From Tenacibaculum sp. 190524A02b (GTDB lineage Bacteria; Bacteroidota; Bacteroidia; Flavobacteriales; Flavobacteriaceae), in NCBI RefSeq assembly GCF_964036645.1, contig NZ_OZ038525.1:4654001-4718000 (forward strand): 64,000 bases of DNA. Reading direction: 5' to 3'. The first letter of the stretch is position 1. Each line of letters starts with the position of its first letter. Shown one piece after another: positions 18,276-25,984 of the stretch. Under the pieces are notes generated by a model. That model saw only the letters and a list, made by a program, of their open reading frames with translations, was not told the DNA's origin and did no database searches. The position numbers and the translations under genes were made by a program.

Positions 18276-19724
18276 TTACCTTTTATTTAAATCCCAGTTG
18301 GCCTCCATGGCGTACTGTAGTGCTTCTTCTAAATGAGAATGATCGCATATGTGTACTTTTTGACAGCGTTTTTTTGCAGTTTCAATAGAATGATGTTTTC
18401 CTTGCTTAGGTAATTCTTCTATTCCTAGCGTATTTTTAATAATATCGGGAAATTTTGATGGATGTGCAGTAGCTAAACAAATAACTTTTCCGTCTCCTAA
18501 TTTTTTCTTTAATTTTTTAGCAGTAACTACAGCAACTGATCCATGAGGGTCTAATAAATAACCTTCATTTTCATAAATCTCTTTAATGGTATTAAGAGTT
18601 TCTTTATCTGAGGCGCTATAAGAAAGGAAATCTTTTTTATAAGACTCTTGAGAAATGTTATCAAACTCAACAAAACCTGTACTTTCAAATTGGTCTTTCC
18701 ATGCTTTGATTTTTAAAGGGTCTTTTCCGGTGCGAAAAAATAAATGTCTCCAAAAATTCATAGGGATTAATATATCAATAGCTGATGAAGCTGTTTCGTG
18801 AATGTCTTCTTTTGAAAAAAAGCCTTGTGAAAAAATACGATGTAGACAAGCGTTTTTATTATTTGCAGCCAAAAGAGTTGTTATAGGTAATCCCATTTCT
18901 TTTGCTAATGATCCTGCACAAAGGTTTCCAAAACCACCAGAAGGAACAGACATGTGTACACGCTCTCCTATAGTATCTACAACCTGAAAATAACCATAAA
19001 AATAGTGAACAGTTTGCATCATAATACGTCCCCAGTTAATAGAGTTTACACTTGATAATTTTAATTTACCTCTAAACTCTTTTTTAGCATAAAATTTTTT
19101 TATTACAGCATCAAGGTCGTCAGCTCCGTCTTTACAGTTAGCAACGCTTACAGGATGGATATTAGAATGGGGTAGTGTTGTTATTTGTCGTTCTTGTTCT
19201 TGGGTAATTTTTCCTTGAGGGTAGAGTACCCATGCATCTAGATTAGATTTTCCTGCAGCATAATGTGCAGTAGCGGGGCCAGTATCGCCTGTTGTTGCAA
19301 CTATAAGAGAAAGACGTTCATTTCGTTTTTTTAGAAAAAAGTTAACTAAATTTACCAAAAAAGCTAGTCCTACATCTTTAAATGAAATTGTAGGGCCATG
19401 GAAAAGTTCCATGATGTAGGTTTTTTCTATGGACTTTAAAGGGTGTAAGGGGATTATGTTTTCTTTTTCAAAAGTAACATATGACTCCTTCAGTAATTGT
19501 TTTAATTCAGCGCTTGAAATAATACTCCTATCTATGAAAAGCGATAAAATTTCAAAAGCTAAATCTATATAGTCTAAGCTTTTCCATTTTTGTAACTGTT
19601 GTTTAGAAATTTTTGGAAGCTCTTGAGGTACGTACAATCCTCCATCTGGAGCATATCCTGCTAGGATAGTTGTCTCAAAGTCTACAGGTTTTCCACCTCC
19701 TGTTATGCTTATGTATTTAACCAT
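18276..19724 (-). CDS. Threonine synthase-like PLP enzyme
   Basis: The 482-residue protein has the threonine synthase N-terminal domain (GYAPDGGLYVPQ), the PLP-lysine motif TISFKDVGLAF (Lys in FKD), VATTGDTGPA, the phosphate-binding PSGGFGN and the tail motif LATAHPSKFP. The family converts O-phosphohomoserine to threonine. At 482 residues it resembles the longer proteobacterial/eukaryotic type rather than the shorter threonine synthase commonly linked to thrAB. Its start overlaps the OCD-like gene by eight bases. Threonine formation is the default call; a related beta/gamma-replacement reaction is possible given the neighbours. Confidence 0.8.
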   Translation of the reverse strand: MVKYISITGGGKPVDFETTILAGYAPDGGLYVPQELPKISKQQLQKWKSLDYIDLAFEILSLFIDRSIISSAELKQLLKESYVTFEKENIIPLHPLKSIEKTYIMELFHGPTISFKDVGLAFLVNLVNFFLKKRNERLSLIVATTGDTGPATAHYAAGKSNLDAWVLYPQGKITQEQERQITTLPHSNIHPVSVANCKDGADDLDAVIKKFYAKKEFRGKLKLSSVNSINWGRIMMQTVHYFYGYFQVVDTIGERVHMSVPSGGFGNLCAGSLAKEMGLPITTLLAANNKNACLHRIFSQGFFSKEDIHETASSAIDILIPMNFWRHLFFRTGKDPLKIKAWKDQFESTGFVEFDNISQESYKKDFLSYSASDKETLNTIKEIYENEGYLLDPHGSVAVVTAKKLKKKLGDGKVICLATAHPSKFPDIIKNTLGIEELPKQGKHHSIETAKKRCQKVHICDHSHLEEALQYAMEANWDLNKR

Positions 19725-20667
19725 TTATATAATTTTTATAGGTAGCGGTACTTATCATAATATCTTGAACAGCTAGGCCAGTTAAGTCAGCTACAGTTAT
19801 TTGTTGATTATTTGTTCTTTGTAAAGAAGGGGTTTGTATAGCGTTTCCAAGCTCAATAATATTTTCAGGTAAAATTACCCCGTCTTTTATAGCTCTAAAA
19901 ATTTCACCTCTAGTTTTACTTTGAAAAATACTGTCGGAGATAATTAAATCTGCATTTTTTAATATTTCTCCTTCGAGTTCTCTTTTATTTTCAGTATCAG
20001 AACCTATTGCTGTTATGTGTGTGCCTGGTTGAATATCTTTTGTCAAAAGTAATGGAGTTTCTGAAGGTGTTGTAGTTATAATGAGGTTACAGTTTTTCGC
20101 TAGTTCAGAAGTAGTTTCAGCAATATGGATGTCAAAATCAGTATTCAATTCTTCTTTATATTTTTTAACAGCTGTTATACTTCTTCCCCAAACCCAAACA
20201 GTTTTACAAGGAGTATGTTCTTGAAGATATTGCAGTTGCAGTTTTGCTTGTATTCCTGTACCAATGATACCAATAGCATTTATATTTTTAGGGGCAAAAT
20301 ATTTTGCTACCAGTGCTCCAGCAGCGGCTGTTCTGATGTTGGTTAAATCTCCTCCATCTAATAGTATCGCTTTTAATTCACCTGTTTTTTGATTAAATAA
20401 AAGATTCATTCCTTGACTTGAAGATATCCCTAATTTAGAGTTTTCGTAAAAACCAGAAGCAATTTTGATACAATAAAAATCATCTTCTTTTATGTATCCA
20501 TATTTAATATGTACATCACCAGGAGGGTTTTCAAAAAGTAACTCTGCTACTGGTGGAATTATAGCTTTTCCAGAACTATACTTTATAAAAGCCTCTTCCA
20601 TAAGAGAAACGCTTTTTAGTTTAGGGAGGATGTTTTGAATGTCTTTCCTTTCAATAATAACTGCCAT
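19717..20667 (-). CDS. Ornithine cyclodeaminase / mu-crystallin family protein
   Basis: The 316-residue protein has the OCD fold: a substrate domain (KYGYIKEDDFYCIKIASGFYEN, QKTGELKAILLDGGDLTNIRTAA) and a Rossmann domain with IGIIGTGIQAKLQLQYL (NAD-binding GxGxQA). Family members include ornithine cyclodeaminase, alanine dehydrogenase, ketimine reductase and SbnB-type enzymes that oxidise amino-acid conjugates. It is the first gene of an operon with a threonine-synthase-like enzyme and an APH-type kinase, preceded by an attenuator-like leader. The reaction cannot be assigned from sequence. Confidence 0.82.
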   Translation of the reverse strand: MAVIIERKDIQNILPKLKSVSLMEEAFIKYSSGKAIIPPVAELLFENPPGDVHIKYGYIKEDDFYCIKIASGFYENSKLGISSSQGMNLLFNQKTGELKAILLDGGDLTNIRTAAAGALVAKYFAPKNINAIGIIGTGIQAKLQLQYLQEHTPCKTVWVWGRSITAVKKYKEELNTDFDIHIAETTSELAKNCNLIITTTPSETPLLLTKDIQPGTHITAIGSDTENKRELEGEILKNADLIISDSIFQSKTRGEIFRAIKDGVILPENIIELGNAIQTPSLQRTNNQQITVADLTGLAVQDIMISTATYKNYING

Positions 20668-20690
20668 TTGTTTTTTTATTTTTTAATGTT

Positions 20691-20751
20691 AAAAATAAAA
20701 AACCTCCATATACTAAATCAGTTTTAAGCTGATTAAGGTATATGGAGGTTT
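20691..20751 (-). terminator. Strong terminator hairpin in the leader of the OCD/ThrC-like operon
   Basis: In the minus direction AAACCTCCATATAC (20751-20738) pairs over 14 bases with GTATATGGAGGTTT (20713-20700). An inner AATCAG/CTGATT stem extends the hairpin, and U-rich sequence follows to 20691. It ends 23 bases before the OCD-like ATG and no minus-strand gene lies between it and the tRNA genes upstream, so it reads as an attenuator rather than the end of a gene. Confidence 0.85.
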
Positions 20752-20799
20752 CCATAACTGGTACCAATATTTCCCTATTTTCTTCCTTAATGATGGAAA
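20741..20799 (-). promoter_or_regulatory. Alternative pairings competing with the OCD-operon terminator
   Basis: Four segments occur in order. TTTCCAT (20799-20793) can pair with ATGGAAA (20755-20749). TATGGA (20756-20751) can instead pair with TCCATA (20746-20741) across an AACC loop. TCCATA is part of the 5' arm of the terminator hairpin. This 1:2, 2:3, 3:4 order is what a transcription attenuator needs. The effector is unknown. Confidence 0.6.
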
Positions 20800-20813
20800 G
20801 CATTGATATTCAT
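20787..20813 (-). CDS. Possible short leader peptide of the OCD operon
   Basis: An eight-residue frame (MNINAFHH, stop TAA) spans the first pairing segment of the leader. A second ATG at 20803-20801 opens a longer frame, rich in Ile, Leu and Val, that runs through the terminator. Neither is enriched in threonine codons, so coupling to threonine level is not supported by codon content. Confidence 0.25.
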   Translation of the reverse strand: MNINAFHH

Positions 20814-20847
20814 CAATTAATTTATGATGAAATAATTCTGTTAAAAA

Positions 20848-20855
20848 CAAATATA
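20848..20855 (-). promoter_or_regulatory. Predicted -7 box of the OCD/ThrC-like operon
   Basis: TATATTTG on the minus strand matches TAnnTTTG exactly and lies about 35 bases before the first leader ATG. No good -33 TTG is seen at the usual spacing. The stretch 20860-21010 upstream holds nothing else that I recognise. Confidence 0.45.
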
Positions 20856-21011
20856 ATATATTTATTTAATACCTATAATGTTAAATGGGTTTTTATAAAA
20901 AGTTAGGGAAGAGTTATTTCTGGTAAAAAAGTGATGTGTTTTTTGCTTGCAATTTTTGAGATTAAAGCTGGGAGCTTTTAGTGCTGAGTCTTTACTTATT
21001 TTTATAAACAT

Positions 21012-21046
21012 AAAAAAGCTCTTCAATATAATATTGAAGAGCTTTT
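21012..21046 (-). terminator. Terminator of the tRNA-Asp genes
   Basis: AAAAGCTCTTCAATAT and its exact complement (21014-21029 and 21031-21046) form a long stem three bases after the 3' end of the downstream tRNA-Asp, followed by U's in the minus direction. Confidence 0.88.
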
Positions 21047-21048
21047 AG

Positions 21049-21122
21049 CGGTCTGGACGGGACTCGAACCCGCGACCCCATGCGTGACAGGCATGTATTC
21101 TAACCAGCTGAACTACCAGACC
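21049..21122 (-). tRNA. tRNA-Asp (GTC), copy 1
   Basis: The 74-nucleotide cloverleaf has a GGTCTGG/CCAGACC acceptor stem with discriminator G, a D arm, anticodon loop CTGTCAC with anticodon GTC, and a GGTTCGAGTCC T arm. CCA is not encoded, so it is added after transcription. The sequence is identical to the second copy 92 bases away. Confidence 0.97.
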
Positions 21123-21139
21123 GTTGCTTAAAGCGGTTG

Positions 21140-21170
21140 CAAATATAAAATTACTTTTTGTATTTGCAAA
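21140..21170 (-). promoter_or_regulatory. Promoter of tRNA-Asp copy 1
   Basis: On the minus strand TTTG (21170-21167), a 19-base spacer and TATATTTG (21147-21140) give a full match to the Bacteroidota housekeeping promoter, 17 bases before the mature tRNA 5' end. Confidence 0.8.
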
Positions 21171-21214
21171 TATTTTTTAAAGAACTATTCTCGTTTTTTT
21201 TGAGAAAATCTTAG

Positions 21215-21288
21215 CGGTCTGGACGGGACTCGAACCCGCGACCCCATGCGTGACAGGCATGTATTCTAACCAGCTGAACTACCAGACC
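21215..21288 (-). tRNA. tRNA-Asp (GTC), copy 2
   Basis: This 74-nucleotide tRNA is identical to copy 1, including anticodon GTC and no encoded CCA. Parts of the flanks (TTAGC at the 3' side; GTTGC and a TATATTTG box at the 5' side) are also shared, so the pair looks like a tandem duplication that included the promoter. Confidence 0.97.
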
Positions 21289-21305
21289 GTTGCGCTAAGC
21301 GGATG

Positions 21306-21339
21306 CAAATATATAACTTTTTTTTAATTAAAAAAGCAA
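21306..21339 (-). promoter_or_regulatory. Promoter of tRNA-Asp copy 2
   Basis: TATATTTG (21313-21306, minus strand) is an exact -7 match 17 bases before the tRNA 5' end. A TTG (21339-21337) lies 23 bases upstream of it, a long but acceptable spacing. Confidence 0.65.
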
Positions 21340-21343
21340 TTTT

Positions 21344-22267
21344 TTATAAAATTTTACGCCTGCTGATAAGATAACTGGTAAGTATATCTTTATAGCCTTT
21401 TCTAATGTTTACAGGAATGTAATCAATTTTATATTGCAAGCATTTGTTTTTTAGTTTCTTGAAGTATTCAGAGGTGAGTTCATTATATTTTTCTTGTACA
21501 TTTTCGGCGTATAAATTTATTTCATCGCCAGTTTCAACATCGACAAACTTTTTTGGGGTATTGTCAAAATTAAATAAAAGTTCAAGTTCTTTATCATAAG
21601 TATGAAATAAAATTACTTCATGTTTATTATGTTTTAAGTGTCTTAAAGCGTCAAAAAGTTCATCTTCTTTTTTTGACGTTTGAAACATATCTGTAAATAT
21701 AAATATAAGGGAACGCCTATGGATTTTTTCCGCAATTTCATGCAAAAACTCGTACGTTTGAGTTGAACTAGTAGACGAATTGGAAATTAATTTTTCTAGT
21801 TGTGTTAATATCATTTTTCTATGACGTTCGCTTCCTTTCTCAGGAGCATAGTATTCGTAAGTATCAGAATATACACTCAATCCTACAGCATCTCTTTGCC
21901 GTTTTAAAATTTCCATTAGGCATGCAGAAGCAATAGCAGAAAAACCAATTTTATTTAAGTTGTTGATATTTTGGTTTTTACTTGTAGGGAAATGCATGGA
22001 AGCAGAGTTGTCAATAATAATATGACATCTTAAATTAGTTTCTTCTTCGTATTTTTTGGTATATAATTTTTCTGTTTTAGCAAAAAGTTTCCAATCTATA
22101 TGCCTAGTGCTTTCTCCTTTATTATAGAGCTTATGTTCTGAAAACTCTACTGAAAATCCATGAAAAGGACTTTTATGCATTCCTGTTATAAAACCTTCAA
22201 CTACTTGTTTAGCTAATAACTCTAGATTTTTTATTTCGGAAGTAAGTCCATTGTTTAATTCTATCAT
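21344..22267 (-). CDS. DUF58 domain-containing protein
   Basis: The 307-residue protein has the DUF58 core motif GESTRHIDWKLFAKTEKLYTKKYEEE and a vWA-like segment with DNSASMHF (a DxSxS metal-site pattern). DUF58 proteins commonly accompany MoxR ATPases and are thought to act in protein-complex assembly or envelope maintenance; no MoxR gene is adjacent here. The ATG at 22265-22267 is chosen. An in-frame ATG ten codons upstream would extend into the trxA terminator region and adds no conserved sequence. Confidence 0.85.
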   Translation of the reverse strand: MIELNNGLTSEIKNLELLAKQVVEGFITGMHKSPFHGFSVEFSEHKLYNKGESTRHIDWKLFAKTEKLYTKKYEEETNLRCHIIIDNSASMHFPTSKNQNINNLNKIGFSAIASACLMEILKRQRDAVGLSVYSDTYEYYAPEKGSERHRKMILTQLEKLISNSSTSSTQTYEFLHEIAEKIHRRSLIFIFTDMFQTSKKEDELFDALRHLKHNKHEVILFHTYDKELELLFNFDNTPKKFVDVETGDEINLYAENVQEKYNELTSEYFKKLKNKCLQYKIDYIPVNIRKGYKDILTSYLISRRKIL

Positions 22268-22283
22268 ATGCATCGAAAATAAT

Positions 22284-22311
22284 AAAAGGTCTGGCAACTG
22301 CCAAACCTTTT
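22284..22311 (-). terminator. trxA terminator
   Basis: In the minus direction AAAAGGTTTGGC pairs with GCCAGACCTTTT around AGTT (12 pairs, one G-U). It is U-rich at its 3' end and lies 29 bases after the trxA stop and 17 bases before the DUF58 ATG. Confidence 0.88.
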
Positions 22312-22340
22312 ATTATAAGTATTATTGTTAGCTAACAGAA

Positions 22341-22658
22341 TTATAAAGCAGCATCAATTTTATCTGTATATGTTTTTTTAGGTGCTGCACCAACTTGCTT
22401 ATCAACTACTTCTCCATTTTTAAAGATTAAAACGGTAGGGATGTTTCTTACACCGTACTTAGCAGCAAATTCTTGGTTTGCATCTACGTCTACTTTACCA
22501 ACAATGGCTTTGCCTTCATATTCACTACTGATTTCATCTACAATAGGAGATACCATTCTACATGGTCCACACCAAGCTGCCCAAAAATCTACTAATACTG
22601 GTTTGTCTGAATTTAATACTACTTCTTGAAAAGAAGCATCTGTTATTTCTAATGCCAT
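22341..22658 (-). CDS. trxA: Thioredoxin
   Basis: This 105-residue cytoplasmic thioredoxin has the active site WAAWCGPCRM (Cys30, Cys33), the buried VDVDANQEFAAKYGV segment and the cis-proline motif RNIPTVLIF. It has no signal peptide. It is monocistronic with its own promoter 45-75 bases upstream of the ATG and a strong terminator. Confidence 0.97.
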   Translation of the reverse strand: MALEITDASFQEVVLNSDKPVLVDFWAAWCGPCRMVSPIVDEISSEYEGKAIVGKVDVDANQEFAAKYGVRNIPTVLIFKNGEVVDKQVGAAPKKTYTDKIDAAL

Positions 22659-22702
22659 TTATGTTATATTTTATATTGAGGGTTAATTTCTCGTTTACAG
22701 TA

Positions 22703-22733
22703 CAAAAGTAAACAAATATTTTACCATTGCAAT
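22703..22733 (-). promoter_or_regulatory. trxA promoter
   Basis: On the minus strand ATTG (22733-22730), 19 bases and TACTTTTG (22710-22703) match the TTG-N19-TAnnTTTG consensus upstream of trxA. Confidence 0.75.
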
Positions 22734-22811
22734 TTTAAGAAAATTGGTTTTTATTATCAGAGCATCAATTGTTTTTATTTGAAGGAAGTTTTTTAATCTA
22801 TAAATAATCTT

Positions 22812-22819
22812 TAAATTTG
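22812..22819 (+). promoter_or_regulatory. Predicted -7 box of metK
   Basis: TAAATTTG matches TAnnTTTG. It places the transcription start near 22825, giving a leader of about 130 bases. The nearest TTTG upstream is at 22778-22781, too far for a standard -33. Confidence 0.5.
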
Positions 22820-22820
22820 C

Positions 22821-22915
22821 CCTCTAAATTAATTTAGAGGAGAAATTTGTTCTGATTGCAACCTCATTAAAAAATGCTAAAGCAGTATTTAAATTACTTC
22901 TTTTTGCAGCAATCA
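22821..22915 (+). promoter_or_regulatory. Structured 5' leader of metK (candidate SAM-responsive RNA)
   Basis: The leader opens with a perfect 20-base palindrome (CCTCTAAATT and its complement, 22821-22840). A long-range stem follows: TGATTGC (22853-22859) with GCAATCA (22909-22915). It encloses an AACC segment and a small TGC-TAAA-GCA hairpin (22875-22884). Conserved-looking unpaired purine runs and the position in front of S-adenosylmethionine synthetase suggest a metabolite-sensing RNA; I cannot match it to a named SAM riboswitch class. A 23-codon frame (22874-22945) also runs through it and could instead be a leader peptide. No U-tailed terminator is present, so any control would be at translation. 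Confidence 0.45.
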
Positions 22916-22957
22916 AATCAACTTTCTTTCTGTGTAAATATTTAAAAGAAATTATTT

Positions 22958-24211
22958 ATGTCATATTTTTTTACCTCTGAAAGTGTTTCAGAAGGGCATC
23001 CAGATAAAGTTGCAGATCAAATTTCAGATGCGTTAATAGATAACTTTTTAGCATTTGATTCAGATTCTAAAGTAGCTTGTGAAACATTGGTAACTACTGG
23101 TCAAGTAGTTTTAGCTGGTGAAGTAAAATCAAACACCTATTTAGATGTTCAGAAAATAGCACGTGATGTTATTAATAAAATAGGATATACTAAAGGCGAG
23201 TATATGTTTGATGGGAACTCATGTGGGGTTTTATCGGCTATACATGAACAATCAGATGATATTAATAGAGGAGTAGATAGAGCCAGTAAAGAGGAGCAAG
23301 GAGCAGGAGATCAAGGTATGATGTTTGGATACGCTACGAATGAAACTCAAAATTATATGCCTTTAGCATTAGATTTGTCTCATTTGATTTTGAAAGAATT
23401 GGCAGTATTGCGTAGAGAAAGTAAAGAGATTACTTATTTACGTCCAGATGCTAAAAGTCAGGTAACTATTGAATATTCTGATGATAATGTTCCGCAACGT
23501 ATTGAAGCAATTGTAGTTTCTACACAGCATGATGATTTTGATGCAGATGAAGAAATGTTAGCTAAGATTAGAAAAGATATCGTAGAGATTTTAATTCCAA
23601 GGGTAAAAGCAAAATTAACCCCTGAAATTCAAGGATTATTTAATGAGGATATAAAATATCATATAAATCCAACAGGTAAATTTGTTATTGGTGGTCCTCA
23701 TGGAGATACTGGATTGACTGGTAGAAAAATTATTGTGGATACCTATGGAGGAAAAGGAGCACATGGAGGCGGAGCTTTTTCAGGGAAAGATCCTAGTAAA
23801 GTAGATAGGTCTGCTGCTTATGCAACGCGCCACATAGCTAAAAATTTAGTAGCTGCTGGAGTGGCTGATGAGGTTTTAGTTCAAGTTTCTTATGCTATTG
23901 GTGTAGTAGAACCAATGGGGATTTTTGTAGATACGTATGGTACCGCTAAAGTTGATTTAACTGATGGAGAAATAGCTCAAAAAGTTTCTGAAGTTTTTGA
24001 TATGCGTCCACATGCTATAGAGGAACGTTTAAAATTAAGAACTCCAATGTATAGCGAAACAGCAGCTTATGGGCACATGGGGCGTGTAAATGAAGTAGTT
24101 TCTAAAACATTTACACAACCTAATGGAGAACAAAAAACAATGGATGTAGAGTTGTTTACTTGGGAAAAGTTAGATTATGTAGCTAAAGTTAAAGAAGCAT
24201 TTCAATTGTAA
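22958..24211 (+). CDS. metK: S-adenosylmethionine synthase
   Basis: MetK makes SAM from methionine and ATP. The 417-residue protein carries [15 protein letters not shown] at the N-terminus (catalytic His/Asp), the hexapeptide-type GAGDQG(MMFGYA) ATP motif and [16 protein letters not shown], the second conserved MetK motif. Length matches Bacteroidota MetK, which is slightly longer than the E. coli enzyme. It is a single gene with a structured leader and a clear terminator. Confidence 0.98.
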   Translation: MSYFFTSESVSEGHPDKVADQISDALIDNFLAFDSDSKVACETLVTTGQVVLAGEVKSNTYLDVQKIARDVINKIGYTKGEYMFDGNSCGVLSAIHEQSDDINRGVDRASKEEQGAGDQGMMFGYATNETQNYMPLALDLSHLILKELAVLRRESKEITYLRPDAKSQVTIEYSDDNVPQRIEAIVVSTQHDDFDADEEMLAKIRKDIVEILIPRVKAKLTPEIQGLFNEDIKYHINPTGKFVIGGPHGDTGLTGRKIIVDTYGGKGAHGGGAFSGKDPSKVDRSAAYATRHIAKNLVAAGVADEVLVQVSYAIGVVEPMGIFVDTYGTAKVDLTDGEIAQKVSEVFDMRPHAIEERLKLRTPMYSETAAYGHMGRVNEVVSKTFTQPNGEQKTMDVELFTWEKLDYVAKVKEAFQL

Positions 24212-24236
24212 GTAGCCAAAGAATTATATATATGCT

Positions 24237-24267
24237 AAAACCTCGGAGATTATCCGAGGTTTTTTTA
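24237..24267 (+). terminator. metK terminator
   Basis: AACCTCGGA and TCCGAGGTT (stem cores 24241-24247 and 24253-24259) form a hairpin 27 bases after the stop, followed by seven T's. Confidence 0.9.
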
Positions 24268-24287
24268 GTTGTTGATTTTAATTTGTA

Positions 24288-24665
24288 TTAGTTTACTCGC
24301 CAAGGCGGATTTTTTCTATTTTCACCAGCTGTAAATAAAATTAATTTATTTCCATCTGGATCTATTAAATGAGCTTCACGCCACAACCAATTTTGGTCAG
24401 TTGGAAGTAAAGTAAATTGAATTCCTTTTCCTTGTAAAAGTTTTACAAGTTCATCAAGATTATCATCTTCAAAATAAACTGTAATACTACTTTCTTTAGG
24501 GAGATTTTCTGTATAGTGAATAGAAAAAGTACTCTCACCGTCTGGAAGTTCAAATCGAACGTATCTAGGACTTGCATCTACAATTAGATGCAAGCCTAGT
24601 TTTTTATAAAAATCTACAGATTTTTTAACATTGTTAGAGGGTATGGTTACTTGGTTTAAGCGCAT
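24288..24665 (-). CDS. VOC family (glyoxalase/bleomycin resistance fold) protein
   Basis: The 125-residue protein has the paired beta-alpha-beta-beta-beta VOC modules: RLNQVTIPSNNVKKSVDFYKKLG, RFELPDGESTFSIHY, and LWREAHLIDPDGNKLILF (the usual final module with metal-ligand Glu/His positions). VOC proteins include glyoxalases, dioxygenases and drug-binding or drug-modifying resistance proteins; the substrate here is unknown. Its start lies inside the end of the MFS transporter gene (32-base overlap), so the two are translationally linked and share the attenuated promoter. Confidence 0.85.
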   Translation of the reverse strand: MRLNQVTIPSNNVKKSVDFYKKLGLHLIVDASPRYVRFELPDGESTFSIHYTENLPKESSITVYFEDDNLDELVKLLQGKGIQFTLLPTDQNWLWREAHLIDPDGNKLILFTAGENRKNPPWRVN

Positions 24666-25866
24666 GTTTCTCTTTTTTTATAATTTTCATTAAAATTAGA
24701 AGTGATAGCATTCCTATAAAAGAAAGCCCAATCATAACCGTCCAAGTATTATTAAAGCCCATTCCATCTACCATTTGTAATCCAAGGTTATGCCCGAATA
24801 TATGTGAAATAGAAAAAGCAATACTATAAAAGGCCATGTACTCTCCTTGTTTTCCTTTTTTAGCACGTTCCATTACAAATGCATTTGAAAAAGGAAAAGC
24901 AATCATTTCTCCAATAGTCATTAATAACATCCCTATAATTAATATACCTGCCCAGCTAGTTAAGTTTAATACTAAAAAACTTAGCCCTGTTAAGAATAAA
25001 CCAAAGAACATCAGTAATTCCTTAGTGTATTTACTATTTTCTAACCATTTTATTAGAGGCATTTCCAAAATAAAAATAGCAAAACCATTCATCCCCATTA
25101 ATAGCCCAATTTCAAGTTCAGATAAATGGTGTCCATCTTTATAATATAGAGGCATTGTTGAAAAATATTGTAAGAATATAAAACCAAAAATAAACATGCT
25201 TACAAAGAATACCCAAAAGGCATTATCTGAAAATACAGAAATAGGGTTCTTAACTTCCACTTCATCTGTTACTTTAGATTTTTTAGGGTTTAATACATTG
25301 ATTAGTAGAAAGGTTGCTAGTATACAGGTAACGCCATCTACCCAAAATAAACCACTATAGCCTATTGAAGAAATAATTATTCCACCTACTGCAGGACCCG
25401 CTGTAAAACCTAGATTAATAGCTAAACGTATTAGGGTTACAGAACGTGTTTTGTTTTCAGGTTTACTATAGGCACTTAATGCAACAAACATAGCGGGTCT
25501 AAAAGTATCTGCAACAAGCATTACTAAAAATATACCTATACAGAAACCTATAAAACTGGTTACAAATTGCAAAGCAATGAATAGCAATCCAGTTAAGAAT
25601 AAACTAGCCTTCATGACTTTGTAGTAACCAATTTTGTCTGTTAACTTTCCTCCAGCAAAAGATCCAAAAACAGAGCCTAAGCCAAAACAAGTCATAATCC
25701 AACCTACATCTTTTAAGGTAAAATCTAAATTTTTAGTTAAATACAAGGATAAGAAAGGTACTACCATAGTACCAGCTCTGTTGATTAATGTAATTAAAGA
25801 TAACCACCAAACTTCATTTGAGAGTCCTTTAAAAGTGTCTAAATAATTTAAATAGAGTTTTTTCAT
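24634..25866 (-). CDS. MFS transporter, probable drug efflux
   Basis: The 410-residue protein has about 12 hydrophobic segments and the MFS loop 2-3 signature GGKLTDKIGYYKVM (about 73-86), followed by a repeat-like GPAVGG in TM5, the antiporter motif C region. This suggests a drug/H+ antiporter, though substrates cannot be read from sequence. A 26-codon leader ORF and a terminator hairpin lie between its promoter and its ATG, an arrangement seen in leader-peptide-regulated resistance genes. The downstream VOC gene overlaps its 3' end. Confidence 0.85.
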   Translation of the reverse strand: MKKLYLNYLDTFKGLSNEVWWLSLITLINRAGTMVVPFLSLYLTKNLDFTLKDVGWIMTCFGLGSVFGSFAGGKLTDKIGYYKVMKASLFLTGLLFIALQFVTSFIGFCIGIFLVMLVADTFRPAMFVALSAYSKPENKTRSVTLIRLAINLGFTAGPAVGGIIISSIGYSGLFWVDGVTCILATFLLINVLNPKKSKVTDEVEVKNPISVFSDNAFWVFFVSMFIFGFIFLQYFSTMPLYYKDGHHLSELEIGLLMGMNGFAIFILEMPLIKWLENSKYTKELLMFFGLFLTGLSFLVLNLTSWAGILIIGMLLMTIGEMIAFPFSNAFVMERAKKGKQGEYMAFYSIAFSISHIFGHNLGLQMVDGMGFNNTWTVMIGLSFIGMLSLLILMKIIKKEKHALKPSNHTL

Positions 25867-25905
25867 AGTGCTAAAATTTAGTTATTTATTGATGTTTGTA
25901 AAATT

Positions 25906-25935
25906 AAAAAGTCCGACTGTTAAGTCGGACTTTTT
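25906..25935 (-). terminator. Attenuator terminator upstream of the MFS gene
   Basis: In the minus direction AAAAAGTCCGACT (25935-25923) pairs perfectly over 13 bases with AGTCGGACTTTTT (25918-25906) around UAAC. It lies 40 bases before the MFS ATG and downstream of the operon's own promoter. Confidence 0.88.
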
Positions 25936-25984
25936 GTAATAGATATGATTTATTTTTATATAATCATAATACATAAAAAGCCCG
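25926..25984 (-). promoter_or_regulatory. Antiterminator pairing of the MFS leader
   Basis: CGGGCTTTTT (25984-25975) can pair over ten contiguous bases (one G-U) with AAAAAGTCCG (25935-25926), the 5' arm of the terminator. The first strand falls in codons 21-24 of the 26-codon leader ORF. A ribosome that finishes the leader would hide it and allow termination; one stalled earlier would leave it free to block the terminator. A weaker ACTGT/ACAGT pairing between leader and loop is also possible. Confidence 0.75.

Noticed and set aside
20701..20813. T-box or threonine leader peptide before the OCD operon
   Set aside because: A GGTACC occurs but no T-box specifier architecture does, and Bacteroidota lack T-boxes as far as I know; codons are not enriched in Thr.
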